From Bacteroidaceae bacterium (lineage in GTDB: Bacteria > Bacteroidota > Bacteroidia > Bacteroidales > Bacteroidaceae): a DNA stretch of 9,204 bases. A program made the position numbers and the translations under genes. The first letter of the stretch is position 1. Each line of letters opens with the position of its first letter. Below are positions 1 through 7,542 of the stretch, piece after piece. Where the stretch lies: the NCBI GenBank assembly GCA_016302435.1, contig JAEDNQ010000092.1, forward strand, positions 1-9,204, in the 5' to 3' direction. The notes beneath the pieces are model-generated. The model was not told the DNA's origin. It did not search any database and was given only the letters and a program-made list of their open reading frames with translations.

Positions 1-17
1 CAAGAAACACTAACGGT

Positions 18-2495
18 ATGAAGCACTTGCTGATAAACTTTCTAACAGCCCTGCTCCCCTGGACAATCGCAACAGCTCAGACCCTGCACTATGACCGCCC
101 TGCCGACTATTTCGAAGAGGCGCTCGTCATAGGCAACGGAACGATGGGAGGCATCGTCTATAGCGGCACAGACACTGACCGCATATCTATCAACGACATA
201 ACACTATGGACGGGCGAACCCTGCAACATGAAAGTGTACTCTCCCGATGCCCACAAGAGCATACCTGCCATCAGAGAGGCTCTTCGCCGTGGCGACTACA
301 AGGAGGCTGACCGTCTGCAGAGAGATGTGCAGGGACACTTCTCCCAAAACTACCAACCGCTCGGCCAGATACAGATAGAATACCTCGACAAGGAAGGTGA
401 TGTGAGCAACTACCGCCGATGGCTCGACATTGGCGAAGCCACTGCCCACACGGTCTACCATAGAGGACAATATCAGTACTCGACGGAGTATTTTGCCACT
501 AATCCCGACTCGGGCATGGTGGTGCGCATCACTACCGACAATCCCAAGGGCATACACGCACGCATATCGCTCTCATGCCAGCTGAGGAACGCCATCACAT
601 CCGACGGCTGCCGCATAGTCAACGACGGATATGCAGGATATGGCTCACTGCCATCATACTACGACGCAAAGGAGAAGTTCGCCTACGACGACAACAGGGG
701 CATACACTTCCGCACCATCGTGAAGGCTGATGCCCACAACGTCAAGGCCGAAAACGGCAGTCTGCTCATCGACGGATCAAGACAGGTGGTTCTTTACATC
801 GCCAATGCCACTTCCTTCAACGGATACGACAAAGACCCCGTAAAGGAGGGGCTTCCGTATAAAGACATGGCAGAGTCAAGGTTGGCAAGGCTCACGAGCC
901 ACGACTACCAGCAACTGCTGCAAAGGCACATGGATGACTACAAGTCGCTCTACGACCGTGTGAAACTCACTCTCGGCAAGGATAAGGGCAACCATGCCGT
1001 CAGCCAAGACAAAGGAAACCATGCCGTCAGCCAAGACAAGAGGCCAACAGACAAGGTGCTGAGGGAGTATGTGGATGAGTCGCTGTTCAATCCTGAGCTG
1101 GAGGCTCTATATTTCCAATATGGCCGTTATCTGCTCATCTCCTGTTCACGCACGCCCAATGTGCCAGCCAACCTCCAGGGACTGTGGAACGAGAGCATAC
1201 TGCCACCATGGTCGTGCAACTACACGTCCAACATCAACGTGGAAGAGAACTACTGGGCGGCTGAGACAGCAGCCCTGCCAGAGATGCACCTTTCACTCCT
1301 CACCTTCCTCAAGGAGCTCCAAGGCTCGGGCGAACTGACAGCCAAGGCATATTACGGTGTGGACAAGGGATGGTGTCTCGCACACAATACTGACATCTGG
1401 GCCATGACATGCCCCGTAGGCCTGCACACAGGCGACCCTCAGTGGGCCAATTGGAACATGGGCGGAGCATGGGCAAGCACGCATATATGGGAGCACTACA
1501 CCTTCTCCCTCGACAAGGCCTTCCTCGCCGAATACTACCCCGTGCTGAAAGGAGCGGCTGACTTCTGCATGAACTGGCTCGTCACCACTACCAGCATGGG
1601 CATTGACGGCAAGGAATATCTCATCACAGCTCCCTCCACATCGCCTGAAAATGCTTACATCACTCCCGATGGCTATCACGGACGCACCGTCTTCGGAGGT
1701 TCGGCGGATATAGCCATGATACGCGAATGTCTGACTGATGCAGTGGCGGCTGCCCGAGTGCTGGGCAAGGACAAGGAGTTCGTAGAACAGGCTTCTGCCA
1801 CTCTCTCACGTCTCCTGCCATACAAGATAGGCCGAAAGGGCAACCTGCAGGAATGGTACTACGACTGGGAGGATGAAGACCCCTACCACCGCCATCAGAG
1901 CCACCTCTTCGGAGTATACCCTGGCCATGCCGTAGAGGATGGTGTAAACAGCCGCGAGGACATCTACAAGGCTGCATCCCGGACACTGGAGCTCAAAGGA
2001 GACAGAACCACAGGATGGAGCACAGGATGGCGTGTCAACCTCTACGCGCGCCTTCGCGATGCCAAGAATGCGTACCACATATACCGCAAGCTCCTGAACT
2101 ATGTCAGCCCCGACAACTACCATGGCAGCGATGCACGACGCGGCGGAGGCACATATCCCAATCTGCTCGATGCCCACTCTCCCTTTCAGATTGACGGCAA
2201 CTTTGGCGGATGTGCCGGTGTCATAGAGATGCTCATTCAGAGCGGATATACCGTAGCTGCCAATGGCAAGCCATCAGTATCTCTCACCCTCCTCCCTGCC
2301 CTACCCTCCAACTGGAAAGATGGCAGCATTACAGGCGTTCGTGCCCGCGGCGGCCTCACAGTCGACATGGGCTGGGCAGACAGCAAGGTGACATCGCTCA
2401 CCATTACAGCACAGCGCAGCTGCAAGGTGGCAATAGAGGTCAATGGTCAGATGCTCGTCAAGAAAATAAAGAGGGGGAAAAACGCCATTGTATGA
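18..2495 (+). CDS. Secreted GH95 glycoside hydrolase, probable alpha-L-fucosidase
   Basis: An 825-residue protein of usual GH95 length. The family removes alpha-L-fucose (often alpha-1,2-linked), and some Bacteroides members prefer alpha-L-galactose, by an inverting mechanism. The first 20 or so residues form a signal peptide (basic start, hydrophobic core, ending ATA before QT), so the enzyme should act in the periplasm or at the surface. The N-terminal beta-sandwich begins near residue 23 and the (alpha/alpha)6 barrel covers roughly residues 345-740. By comparison with B. bifidum AfcA, the catalytic set is intact: N405 and N407 in YTSNINVEENYW, E544 in TSPENAY (general acid) and D726 in SPFQIDGNFGG (base). 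A nine-residue segment is duplicated at 323-340, between the two domains. The ATG at 18 is chosen because the signal peptide starts there; no Shine-Dalgarno sequence is visible. The frame is open back to the window edge, and any operon partners would lie to the left. Substrate specificity cannot be settled by reading. Confidence 0.93.
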   Translation: MKHLLINFLTALLPWTIATAQTLHYDRPADYFEEALVIGNGTMGGIVYSGTDTDRISINDITLWTGEPCNMKVYSPDAHKSIPAIREALRRGDYKEADRLQRDVQGHFSQNYQPLGQIQIEYLDKEGDVSNYRRWLDIGEATAHTVYHRGQYQYSTEYFATNPDSGMVVRITTDNPKGIHARISLSCQLRNAITSDGCRIVNDGYAGYGSLPSYYDAKEKFAYDDNRGIHFRTIVKADAHNVKAENGSLLIDGSRQVVLYIANATSFNGYDKDPVKEGLPYKDMAESRLARLTSHDYQQLLQRHMDDYKSLYDRVKLTLGKDKGNHAVSQDKGNHAVSQDKRPTDKVLREYVDESLFNPELEALYFQYGRYLLISCSRTPNVPANLQGLWNESILPPWSCNYTSNINVEENYWAAETAALPEMHLSLLTFLKELQGSGELTAKAYYGVDKGWCLAHNTDIWAMTCPVGLHTGDPQWANWNMGGAWASTHIWEHYTFSLDKAFLAEYYPVLKGAADFCMNWLVTTTSMGIDGKEYLITAPSTSPENAYITPDGYHGRTVFGGSADIAMIRECLTDAVAAARVLGKDKEFVEQASATLSRLLPYKIGRKGNLQEWYYDWEDEDPYHRHQSHLFGVYPGHAVEDGVNSREDIYKAASRTLELKGDRTTGWSTGWRVNLYARLRDAKNAYHIYRKLLNYVSPDNYHGSDARRGGGTYPNLLDAHSPFQIDGNFGGCAGVIEMLIQSGYTVAANGKPSVSLTLLPALPSNWKDGSITGVRARGGLTVDMGWADSKVTSLTITAQRSCKVAIEVNGQMLVKKIKRGKNAIV
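984..1037 (+). repeat. In-frame 27-bp tandem duplication inside the GH95 gene
   Basis: Two adjacent 27-bp copies (984-1010 and 1011-1037) differ at two bases, both silent. Each encodes KGNHAVSQD, so residues 323-331 are repeated exactly at 332-340. The segment is polar and charged and falls in the linker between the N-terminal domain and the catalytic barrel, so it probably lengthens a surface loop without harming activity. The near identity suggests a recent duplication by slippage. Confidence 0.9.
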
Positions 2496-2573
2496 GCAGA
2501 CAACAGTATCATTTTGCTGTCCGCAAAGAAAGGACAATCATGTATGTGAGTACACATTCATGGACAAGTTCTC

Positions 2574-2639
2574 CAGATAAAAAGAAACACAGACAAGAAG
2601 AAATACAGATATAAAGAAATTACAGATAAAAAAGAAAAA
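2574..2639. repeat. Degenerate A-rich tandem repeat, period 16-17 bp
   Basis: Four imperfect copies start at 2574, 2590, 2606 and 2623. They read CAGATAAAAAGAAACA, CAGACAAGAAGAAATA, CAGATATAAAGAAATTA and CAGATAAAAAAGAAAAA. They lie between the stop codon of the GH95 gene and the terminator hairpin. Read on the minus strand, the last copy supplies the T-tract of the terminator. The rest of this 202-bp gap (2496-2573 and 2680-2697) holds nothing else that I recognise. Confidence 0.7.
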
Positions 2640-2679
2640 CGTAAAGGGCTGACACAGATGTCTGTATCAGCCCTTTACG
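2626..2679 (-). terminator. Rho-independent terminator of the arg-NUDIX operon, possibly bidirectional
   Basis: A 13-bp perfect stem pairs 2640-2652 with 2667-2679 (CGTAAAGGGCTGA against TCAGCCCTTTACG). After one mismatch, a further 4 bp pair (2654-2657 with 2662-2665) and close on a four-base loop. On the minus strand the stem is followed by GTTTTTCTTTTTT, a strong T-tract, 19 bases past the NUDIX stop codon. On the plus strand it is followed only by GGTATTTTG, so termination of the converging GH95 transcript would be weaker but plausible. Confidence 0.92.
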
Positions 2680-2697
2680 GTATTTTGCAGGTTCGTT

Positions 2698-3225
2698 TCA
2701 ATCGTCATGCCCCAACCACTTTTCCATGCCACGGCGTATGGAGTCGAGTCCTATCTCGTCCGTGTTGAGTTCTGACTTCTTGACCCACCAGCAGGCGGCG
2801 ACGTCGTCCTTGGGGAAGAGAGGCGTGGTGGAAGGCAGGTGGAGATGGAAGAAGCTGTCGGTGGTGCGCACTATGAATTTGCTGTACTCGTAGGTATTGG
2901 GCAGGGAAAAGAGATAGGAGAGTTGGTCTTCAGAGACTTCCACTCCAATCTCTTCTTTTATTTCTCTGACAATGGCCTCCTCTGTGCGCTCTCCTGGGTC
3001 GACAAATCCGCCAATGATGTCGAGTGTGCCCTTGGCTGGTTCGAAAGCTCGGCGAGCCACGAGGATTTCGCCCTTCTCGTTCTCGATGATTGCCACGGTG
3101 GCAGCGGCGGAATTGTAGTAGAAGGTGAAGCCGCAATCGTCGCATCGCTTGGACTTACTGTCGTTGACACGAAAGCGGGATGAACCGCAGGCGGGGCAGA
3201 ATAGGAATTTGTCTAAGTAGTGCAT
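2698..3225 (-). CDS. Zinc-ribbon NUDIX hydrolase
   Basis: A 175-residue NUDIX pyrophosphohydrolase with an N-terminal zinc ribbon. The ribbon is formed by C10-x2-C13 and C28-x2-C31. The NUDIX box at residues 73-95 fits GX5EX7REUXEEXGU exactly (G73, E79, R87, E88, E91, E92, G94), so the Mg-binding site is complete. Ribbon plus NUDIX recalls NudC, but the SQPWPFPxS motif that marks NAD(H)-cleaving enzymes is absent after the box, so the substrate (ADP-ribose, a nucleotide or another X-linked diphosphate) is unknown. The frame stays open upstream to 3366, but that part overlaps the end of argD and is low in complexity; MHYLDKFLFCPACG at 3225 is the natural start. The start lies 44 bp after argD and the terminator follows, which makes it the last gene of the arginine operon. 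A housecleaning or regulatory role there is only inference. Confidence 0.88.
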   Translation of the reverse strand: MHYLDKFLFCPACGSSRFRVNDSKSKRCDDCGFTFYYNSAAATVAIIENEKGEILVARRAFEPAKGTLDIIGGFVDPGERTEEAIVREIKEEIGVEVSEDQLSYLFSLPNTYEYSKFIVRTTDSFFHLHLPSTTPLFPKDDVAACWWVKKSELNTDEIGLDSIRRGMEKWLGHDD

Positions 3226-3269
3226 GGCAATGGAGAGGGGGGAAAGAGTTATGGTAGGAGGCTGCACTT

Positions 3270-4409
3270 TTAGAGCACAGCCTTCAGTTTGTCGATAAAC
3301 ATCTGGGCTTCCTCCATGCTGAGGCAGAGGGGTGGAAGGAGACGGATGACGTTGGTGCCAGAACATCCGGTGAAGCAGTGCTGCTCCTTGATGAGACGTG
3401 TGCGTGGCTCCTTGTATGGTATGTCGAGTTCGATGCCTATCATGAGGCCTTGTCCGCGCACATCGACGACATGAGGCAGATTGCCTGCCTTCATCTCAGC
3501 TGTGAGAGTGTCGAGGAGGAACTGTCCGACCTTGGCGGCATTCTCGACGAGGTGTTCCTCTTCTATGACATCGAGCACGGCCAATGCGCCTGCACATCCG
3601 AGGTGGTTGCCGCCGAAGGTAGTGCCAAGCTGTCCGTAGACAGGTTCGAAACGGGGGGAGATGAGCACTCCGCCCATGGGGAATCCGTTGCAGATGCCCT
3701 TCGCCACAGTTATGATGTCTGGCTGCACTCCTGCATGCTGGTGGGCGAAGAACTTGCCCGAACGCCCGTAGCCGCACTGTATCTCGTCGAAGATAAGGAT
3801 GGTGTTGTGAGCATTGCAAAGGTTGCGCAGACTCTGGAGGAAGGTCTTGTCGGCTATGCGAATGCCGCCCACACCCTGGATGCACTCGAGGATGACAGCA
3901 CATACATCACCCTTCTGTATCTCTTCTTCCCATGGCTTTATGTCGTTGAGAGGAAGGTAGGTGACGTGACCATTGTTGTTGATAGGGGCGATAATCTTCG
4001 GATTGTTTGTTGCCTCGACAGCGAGAGAGGTGCGTCCGTGGAAAGCCTTCTCGGCAGAGAGGATGCGAGTGCGGCCGTTGTAGAAGGAGGCGAGCTTCAG
4101 CGCATTCTCGTTGGCCTCAGCACCTGAGTTGATGAGGAAGAGCTGATAGTCGTCGTAGCCGCATGCCTTGCCTAAGCGGGCAGCGAGCTGCTTCTGGAGG
4201 GGATTTTGCACGGAATTGCTGTAGAAGCCGAGTTTGGCCACCTGATTGCTTATTGCCTCCACATAATGAGGATGGGCATGACCGATAGAGATGACGGCAT
4301 GGCCTCCGTAGAGGTCGAGATACTCTTGTCCGTTGTCGTCCCACACGCGGCATCCCTTGCCTTTGTCAATGGCTATATCGAATAGTGGATATACGTCGAA
4401 AAGTTGCAT
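3270..4409 (-). CDS. argD: Acetylornithine (or succinylornithine) aminotransferase
   Basis: A 379-residue class III PLP-dependent aminotransferase of normal ArgD length. It moves an amino group between glutamate and the N-acylglutamate semialdehyde, making N-acylornithine in the cytoplasm. Visible motifs are NSGAEANE (94-101, phosphate cup), FHGRT (123-127), FDEIQCGYGRSG with D208 binding the pyridine nitrogen, K237 in ITVAKGICNGFPMGG as the Schiff-base lysine, and GTTFGGN further on. The gene starts 20 bp after argC and lies 44 bp before the NUDIX gene. Bacteroides fragilis is known to use N-succinylornithine in its arginine pathway, so succinyl rather than acetyl substrates are possible. 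The family also holds ornithine and GABA aminotransferases, but adjacency to argC and argG makes the biosynthetic role clear. Confidence 0.93.
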   Translation of the reverse strand: MQLFDVYPLFDIAIDKGKGCRVWDDNGQEYLDLYGGHAVISIGHAHPHYVEAISNQVAKLGFYSNSVQNPLQKQLAARLGKACGYDDYQLFLINSGAEANENALKLASFYNGRTRILSAEKAFHGRTSLAVEATNNPKIIAPINNNGHVTYLPLNDIKPWEEEIQKGDVCAVILECIQGVGGIRIADKTFLQSLRNLCNAHNTILIFDEIQCGYGRSGKFFAHQHAGVQPDIITVAKGICNGFPMGGVLISPRFEPVYGQLGTTFGGNHLGCAGALAVLDVIEEEHLVENAAKVGQFLLDTLTAEMKAGNLPHVVDVRGQGLMIGIELDIPYKEPRTRLIKEQHCFTGCSGTNVIRLLPPLCLSMEEAQMFIDKLKAVL

Positions 4410-4429
4410 ATTGTATGATTATGATGAAT

Positions 4430-5446
4430 TTAGAAGGCTGAAGCCTTAAGGTTAAGTCCGGCTTTCTCGTCGATGCCGAACATGATGTTCATATTCTGCA
4501 CTGCCTGTCCGACAGCTCCCTTGAGGAGGTTGTCTATCATTGATGTGACGACAATCTTTCGTCCAAATGTCTCCACGTGGACGAGGGCCTTGTTGGTGTT
4601 GACGACCTGCTTGAGGTCGAGAGCCTTGTCGCTGTAGTGGGTGAAGGCGGCCTCGCGGTAGAAGTCTTTGTAGAGGGACGTAATGGCATCCTTGTCGGCT
4701 GTGGAGTCGAGAGTGATGACCTCAGTGCAGAAGATGCCGCGAGAGAAGTCTCCGCGGTATGGGATGAAGTCTACTGTGATGCCATGGGCATCATATCCCT
4801 GGTCGAGAGTGTCGATGACAGCAGGAGCTGAGTCGGGACGTAGCTCATTGAGCGTCTGTGTTATCTCGTGGAGATGCTGATGGGTGAAGAGCTTGTAGAC
4901 GGAGAAATTGTTGTTGCGCCAAGAGAAATGTGTTGTCGCCCCTGGTTTCTGTCCTGCTCCGGTAGAGCCTGTTATGGCATTGACAGCGATGTCGTGGATG
5001 AGGAGTCCAGCTTTTGCCAATGGGAGGAGACCGAGCTGAATGCAGGTGGCGAAGCAGCCAGGGTTGGCCAGATGGAGGCAAGAGGCAATGTCAGTCCTGT
5101 GTATCTCGGGCAGACCGTAGACGTAGTCGTGGTCACCCTTGATGCGGAAGTCTTGCGCAAGGTCAATTATCTTGACATTGGCAGGTATGGTGTGTTCCTT
5201 GAGGAATGCTTCGCTCTTGCCATGGCCAAAGCAGAAGAAGACGACATCGACCTTGTCGAAGGGCATCTCAGAGGTGAACTCCAGTTCGGTGTCGCCCATG
5301 AGGCCTTCGTGGACATCGTACACTTTGTTGCCAGCATTTGACTCTGAGTTGGCGAAAACGATTTCTGCTTCAGGATGATTGAGCAGCAAACGGATGAGTT
5401 CACCGCCTGTGTATCCTGCAGCTCCTAATATTCCTATTTTTATCAT
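4430..5446 (-). CDS. argC: N-acyl-gamma-glutamyl-phosphate reductase
   Basis: A 338-residue ArgC. It reduces N-acylglutamyl phosphate to the semialdehyde with NADPH, the step just before ArgD. The N-terminal nucleotide-binding loop is GILGAAGYTGGEL (5-17). The catalytic cysteine is C131 in ANPGCFATC. A histidine pair at 189 and 191 (THQHLHEI) lies about 60 residues later, where the catalytic histidine of other ArgC proteins is expected. The C-terminal part holds KQVVNTNKALVH and DNLLKGAVGQAVQNMN, both typical of the family. The start ATG leads straight into the NADP-binding strand. argD follows after 20 bp, suggesting close co-expression. The 122-bp gap before it is rich in short repeats. As with argD, acetyl and succinyl substrates cannot be told apart here. 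Confidence 0.94.
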   Translation of the reverse strand: MIKIGILGAAGYTGGELIRLLLNHPEAEIVFANSESNAGNKVYDVHEGLMGDTELEFTSEMPFDKVDVVFFCFGHGKSEAFLKEHTIPANVKIIDLAQDFRIKGDHDYVYGLPEIHRTDIASCLHLANPGCFATCIQLGLLPLAKAGLLIHDIAVNAITGSTGAGQKPGATTHFSWRNNNFSVYKLFTHQHLHEITQTLNELRPDSAPAVIDTLDQGYDAHGITVDFIPYRGDFSRGIFCTEVITLDSTADKDAITSLYKDFYREAAFTHYSDKALDLKQVVNTNKALVHVETFGRKIVVTSMIDNLLKGAVGQAVQNMNIMFGIDEKAGLNLKASAF

Positions 5447-5475
5447 TGAGAAGTAGAGTGTTAGAGAGTTTGAGA

Positions 5476-5562
5476 GGCTATGGAGACTATAGAAACTATA
5501 GAGGCTATAGACCCTAACAGATTGTTGAGTTCCCTTACGTGACTATAGAGGCTATAGACCCT
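5476..5562. repeat. 9-bp CTATAG-type repeat array with an exact 21-bp duplication
   Basis: In the gap between argG and argC, four 9-bp units lie end to end at 5476-5511 (GGCTATGGA, GACTATAGA, AACTATAGA, GGCTATAGA). Two more lie at 5541-5558 (GACTATAGA, GGCTATAGA). A 21-bp stretch is identical at 5495-5515 and 5542-5562, separated by 26 bp. Five of the six units contain the self-complementary hexamer CTATAG, so the RNA could form several alternative short hairpins. The array lies wholly in the untranslated spacer. Confidence 0.85.
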
Positions 5563-5568
5563 TTTTTC

Positions 5569-6771
5569 TTACTGTCGCTCGTCTGGGTGGGCGAGGTAAT
5601 AAGCTCTTAGAGCTGTAGAAGTTACCTTGATGAATCCCTTGGCATCTTCTGATGACCATGCTTTGGCTGTCTCGCCATATTCGCCGAGCTTGTTCTTGAC
5701 GAGGTCGTTAGGAGAGTCGACACCGACTGTCTCGAAGCAGAGCGGATGGAGCTGGAGAGTGACTTCGCCTGTGACGTTGCGCTGAGAAGATGTGAGCATG
5801 GCCTCGATGTCTGGCATGACGGGCTCAAGGTACTGTGACTCGTGGAGGAACATGCCGTACCAGTTGCTGACCTGGTCCTTCCAGTATTGCTGCCACTTGG
5901 AGAGAGTGTACTTCTCGAGGAAGCGGTGAGCTCCGATGATGAGCATAGGAGCGGCAGCTTCAAATCCTACACGTCCCTTGATGCCGATGATAGTGTCGCC
6001 GACGTGGCAGTCGCGTCCGATGCCGTAGGCTGCACCAATCTTCTCCACAGCCTGTATGGCTGCTATCTTGTCGTCGTAGTGCACACCGTTGACAGAGCAG
6101 AGTTCTCCCTTCTCAAAGCCGAGCTTGAGGAGTTCTGGACCTTCTTTTGTGGGGTGCTTGAGGTATGCTGATTCGGGCAGACCCTGTGTGGAGTCGAGTA
6201 TCTCGCCGCCGCAGATGGATGTGCCCCAGATGCCCACATTGTATGAGTATTTGAGTTTGGTGAAGTCGGCAGCGAAGCCGTTCTTGTTGAGGTAGTCTAT
6301 TTCTTCCTGACGGGAGAGGTTGCCGTCGCGTGTGAGCGTGATGATGTCAACGCCTGGTGCCATGACGAGGAATGTCATGTCGAAGCGAATCTGGTCGTTG
6401 CCAGCTCCTGTAGATCCGTGAGCTATGGCGCTTGCTCCTATCTCCTTGGCATATCGTGCTATGGCTATTGCCTGGAAGATGCGTTCGGAAGAGACGGAGA
6501 TGGGGTAGCAGTTGTTGCGAAGCACATTGCCGAAGACCATGTATTTGAGCGACTTCTCGTAGTACTCCTGGGTAACGTCGAGAGTGACATACTTGGTAGC
6601 TCCGAGCTTGTATGCGTTCTCCTCATTTGTCTTGAGCTGTTCGGCAGAGAATCCGCCAGTGTTGGCGCATGCTGCATATACTTCATATCCTTTCTCTTTA
6701 GCAAGGTACATCACGGTGTATGATGTGTCCAGGCCACCGCTGAAGGCGACCACTACTTTTTTCTTTTCCAT
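5569..6771 (-). CDS. argG: Argininosuccinate synthase
   Basis: A 400-residue ArgG of normal length. It joins citrulline and aspartate with ATP to give argininosuccinate, the next-to-last step of arginine synthesis in the cytoplasm. The N-type ATP pyrophosphatase P-loop is AFSGGLDTS (9-17). The citrulline and aspartate-binding region includes AHGSTGAGNDQIRFD (117-131). IGIKGRVGFEAAAP and LHPLCFETVGVDSP are recognisable further on. The ATG at 6771 gives MEKKKVVVAFSGG, the usual family start. It lies between the GNAT gene (135-bp gap) and argC (122-bp gap) in the same orientation. AC and TA dinucleotide runs precede the start codon and no Shine-Dalgarno sequence is apparent. Confidence 0.96.
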   Translation of the reverse strand: MEKKKVVVAFSGGLDTSYTVMYLAKEKGYEVYAACANTGGFSAEQLKTNEENAYKLGATKYVTLDVTQEYYEKSLKYMVFGNVLRNNCYPISVSSERIFQAIAIARYAKEIGASAIAHGSTGAGNDQIRFDMTFLVMAPGVDIITLTRDGNLSRQEEIDYLNKNGFAADFTKLKYSYNVGIWGTSICGGEILDSTQGLPESAYLKHPTKEGPELLKLGFEKGELCSVNGVHYDDKIAAIQAVEKIGAAYGIGRDCHVGDTIIGIKGRVGFEAAAPMLIIGAHRFLEKYTLSKWQQYWKDQVSNWYGMFLHESQYLEPVMPDIEAMLTSSQRNVTGEVTLQLHPLCFETVGVDSPNDLVKNKLGEYGETAKAWSSEDAKGFIKVTSTALRAYYLAHPDERQ

Positions 6772-6906
6772 TATTATATATATATTGTGTGTGTTCGTTA
6801 TTTACTGCATTAGACAGGTCAGACCTTACCTTCTTGAATCACCTCATGCTGTGTCTTTTTCGTGACGATGGGCAGACAGAGCACAGGCATTGGCTGTGGG
6901 GCACTT
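6772..6906. other. GNAT-argG spacer with dinucleotide runs
   Basis: This 135-bp gap starts with a TA-rich run at 6772-6785 and a GT run at 6787-6794. On the transcribed strand these become an AC run and then a TA run directly against the argG start codon. A small 11-bp palindrome, AGGTCAGACCT, lies at 6816-6826. I see no clear promoter, terminator or ARG box here, so argG is probably read through from argR. Confidence 0.5.
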
Positions 6907-7542
6907 CTACATTAATCCTCTCACTACCATCTCTCTCATTATCTCCTGGAAGATGTCTATCGGCGTAGGTTCGCCCTTGTGCTGAGCGGGGTCGTAGAGC
7001 ATGCCGGTGCAGATGCAGAATTTGCGTTCCTTCATCTCCAGGATGGGGTGATTGACACATCCGCGGCATCCTCTCCAGAAGGCCTCGTCGTCGGTGAGCT
7101 GGTTGAAACTTACAGGCACATAGCCCAGAGCAGTGTTCATCTTCATGACAGCATCGCCCGAGGTGAGGGAGAAGATCTTTGCGTGAGGCCATCTCACTCG
7201 TGCGAGGGTGAAGGTGTGGTCCTTTATGCGCTTGGCTATGTTGCGTCCCTGATAGTCGGGATGGACGATAAGGCCAGAGGTAGTGACATAGGCTTTGTTG
7301 CCCCATGTCTCTATATAGCTGAAGCCTACGAACTTATCGCCCAGTTCTGTCTGCTTGCTGGGGTCGAGGGCGAGGACAGCCTTGCCTTCTCTCATCTTTG
7401 TGGCCACATATTCGTGTGTGCGCTCAGCTATACCTGTGCCTCGTTTCTTGGCTGCCTCGCGTATTGTGTCGAGTATAAGGTCGACGTATTTCTCGTGGCT
7501 TCCATCAGCCACTATAACTTTTATTCCGTCTTCGTATGTCAT
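6907..7542 (-). CDS. GNAT-family acyltransferase of the arginine operon, candidate acylglutamate synthase
   Basis: A 211-residue GNAT protein. The core beta4-alpha3 segment is GLIVHPDYQGRNIAKRI (90-106), the acyl-CoA pyrophosphate-binding turn; its usual R/Q-x-x-G-x-G/A pattern appears as QGRNIA, with Asn in place of the first Gly. A later part has four cysteines in a C159-x2-C162 and C176-x-C178 arrangement that could bind metal. The gene lies between argR and argG, an arrangement I recall from Bacteroides relatives. No ArgA or ArgJ is visible in the window, so I infer a role in acylating glutamate or another acyl-transfer step of arginine synthesis. This is not shown by sequence alone, and a protein N-acetyltransferase is the main alternative. 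The start at 7542 directly abuts the 17-bp repeat array. Confidence 0.82.
   Translation of the reverse strand: MTYEDGIKVIVADGSHEKYVDLILDTIREAAKKRGTGIAERTHEYVATKMREGKAVLALDPSKQTELGDKFVGFSYIETWGNKAYVTTSGLIVHPDYQGRNIAKRIKDHTFTLARVRWPHAKIFSLTSGDAVMKMNTALGYVPVSFNQLTDDEAFWRGCRGCVNHPILEMKERKFCICTGMLYDPAQHKGEPTPIDIFQEIMREMVVRGLM

Noticed and set aside
3226..3366. A 47-residue N-terminal extension of the NUDIX protein
   Set aside because: It would overlap the end of argD by about 97 bp and is Pro/Ser/His-rich with no family resemblance. The zinc ribbon starts just after the ATG at 3225.
3378..4127. A 249-residue open frame on the plus strand opposite argD
   Set aside because: It lies wholly within a gene with intact catalytic motifs, has no recognisable domain, and is explained by the codon composition of argD.
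4760..4800. Loss of a catalytic histidine in ArgC, where FIPYRGDF is seen instead of the more familiar FTPH-type motif
   Set aside because: The histidine expected about 60 residues after the catalytic cysteine is present (residues 189/191), and the FIPYRGDF form fits what I recall of other Bacteroidota ArgC proteins.
5541..5570. A plus-strand terminator (CTATAG hairpin followed by TTTTTT)
   Set aside because: No plus-strand gene lies upstream to be terminated, the stem is only six bases around a three-base loop, and the structure is explained by the repeat array.
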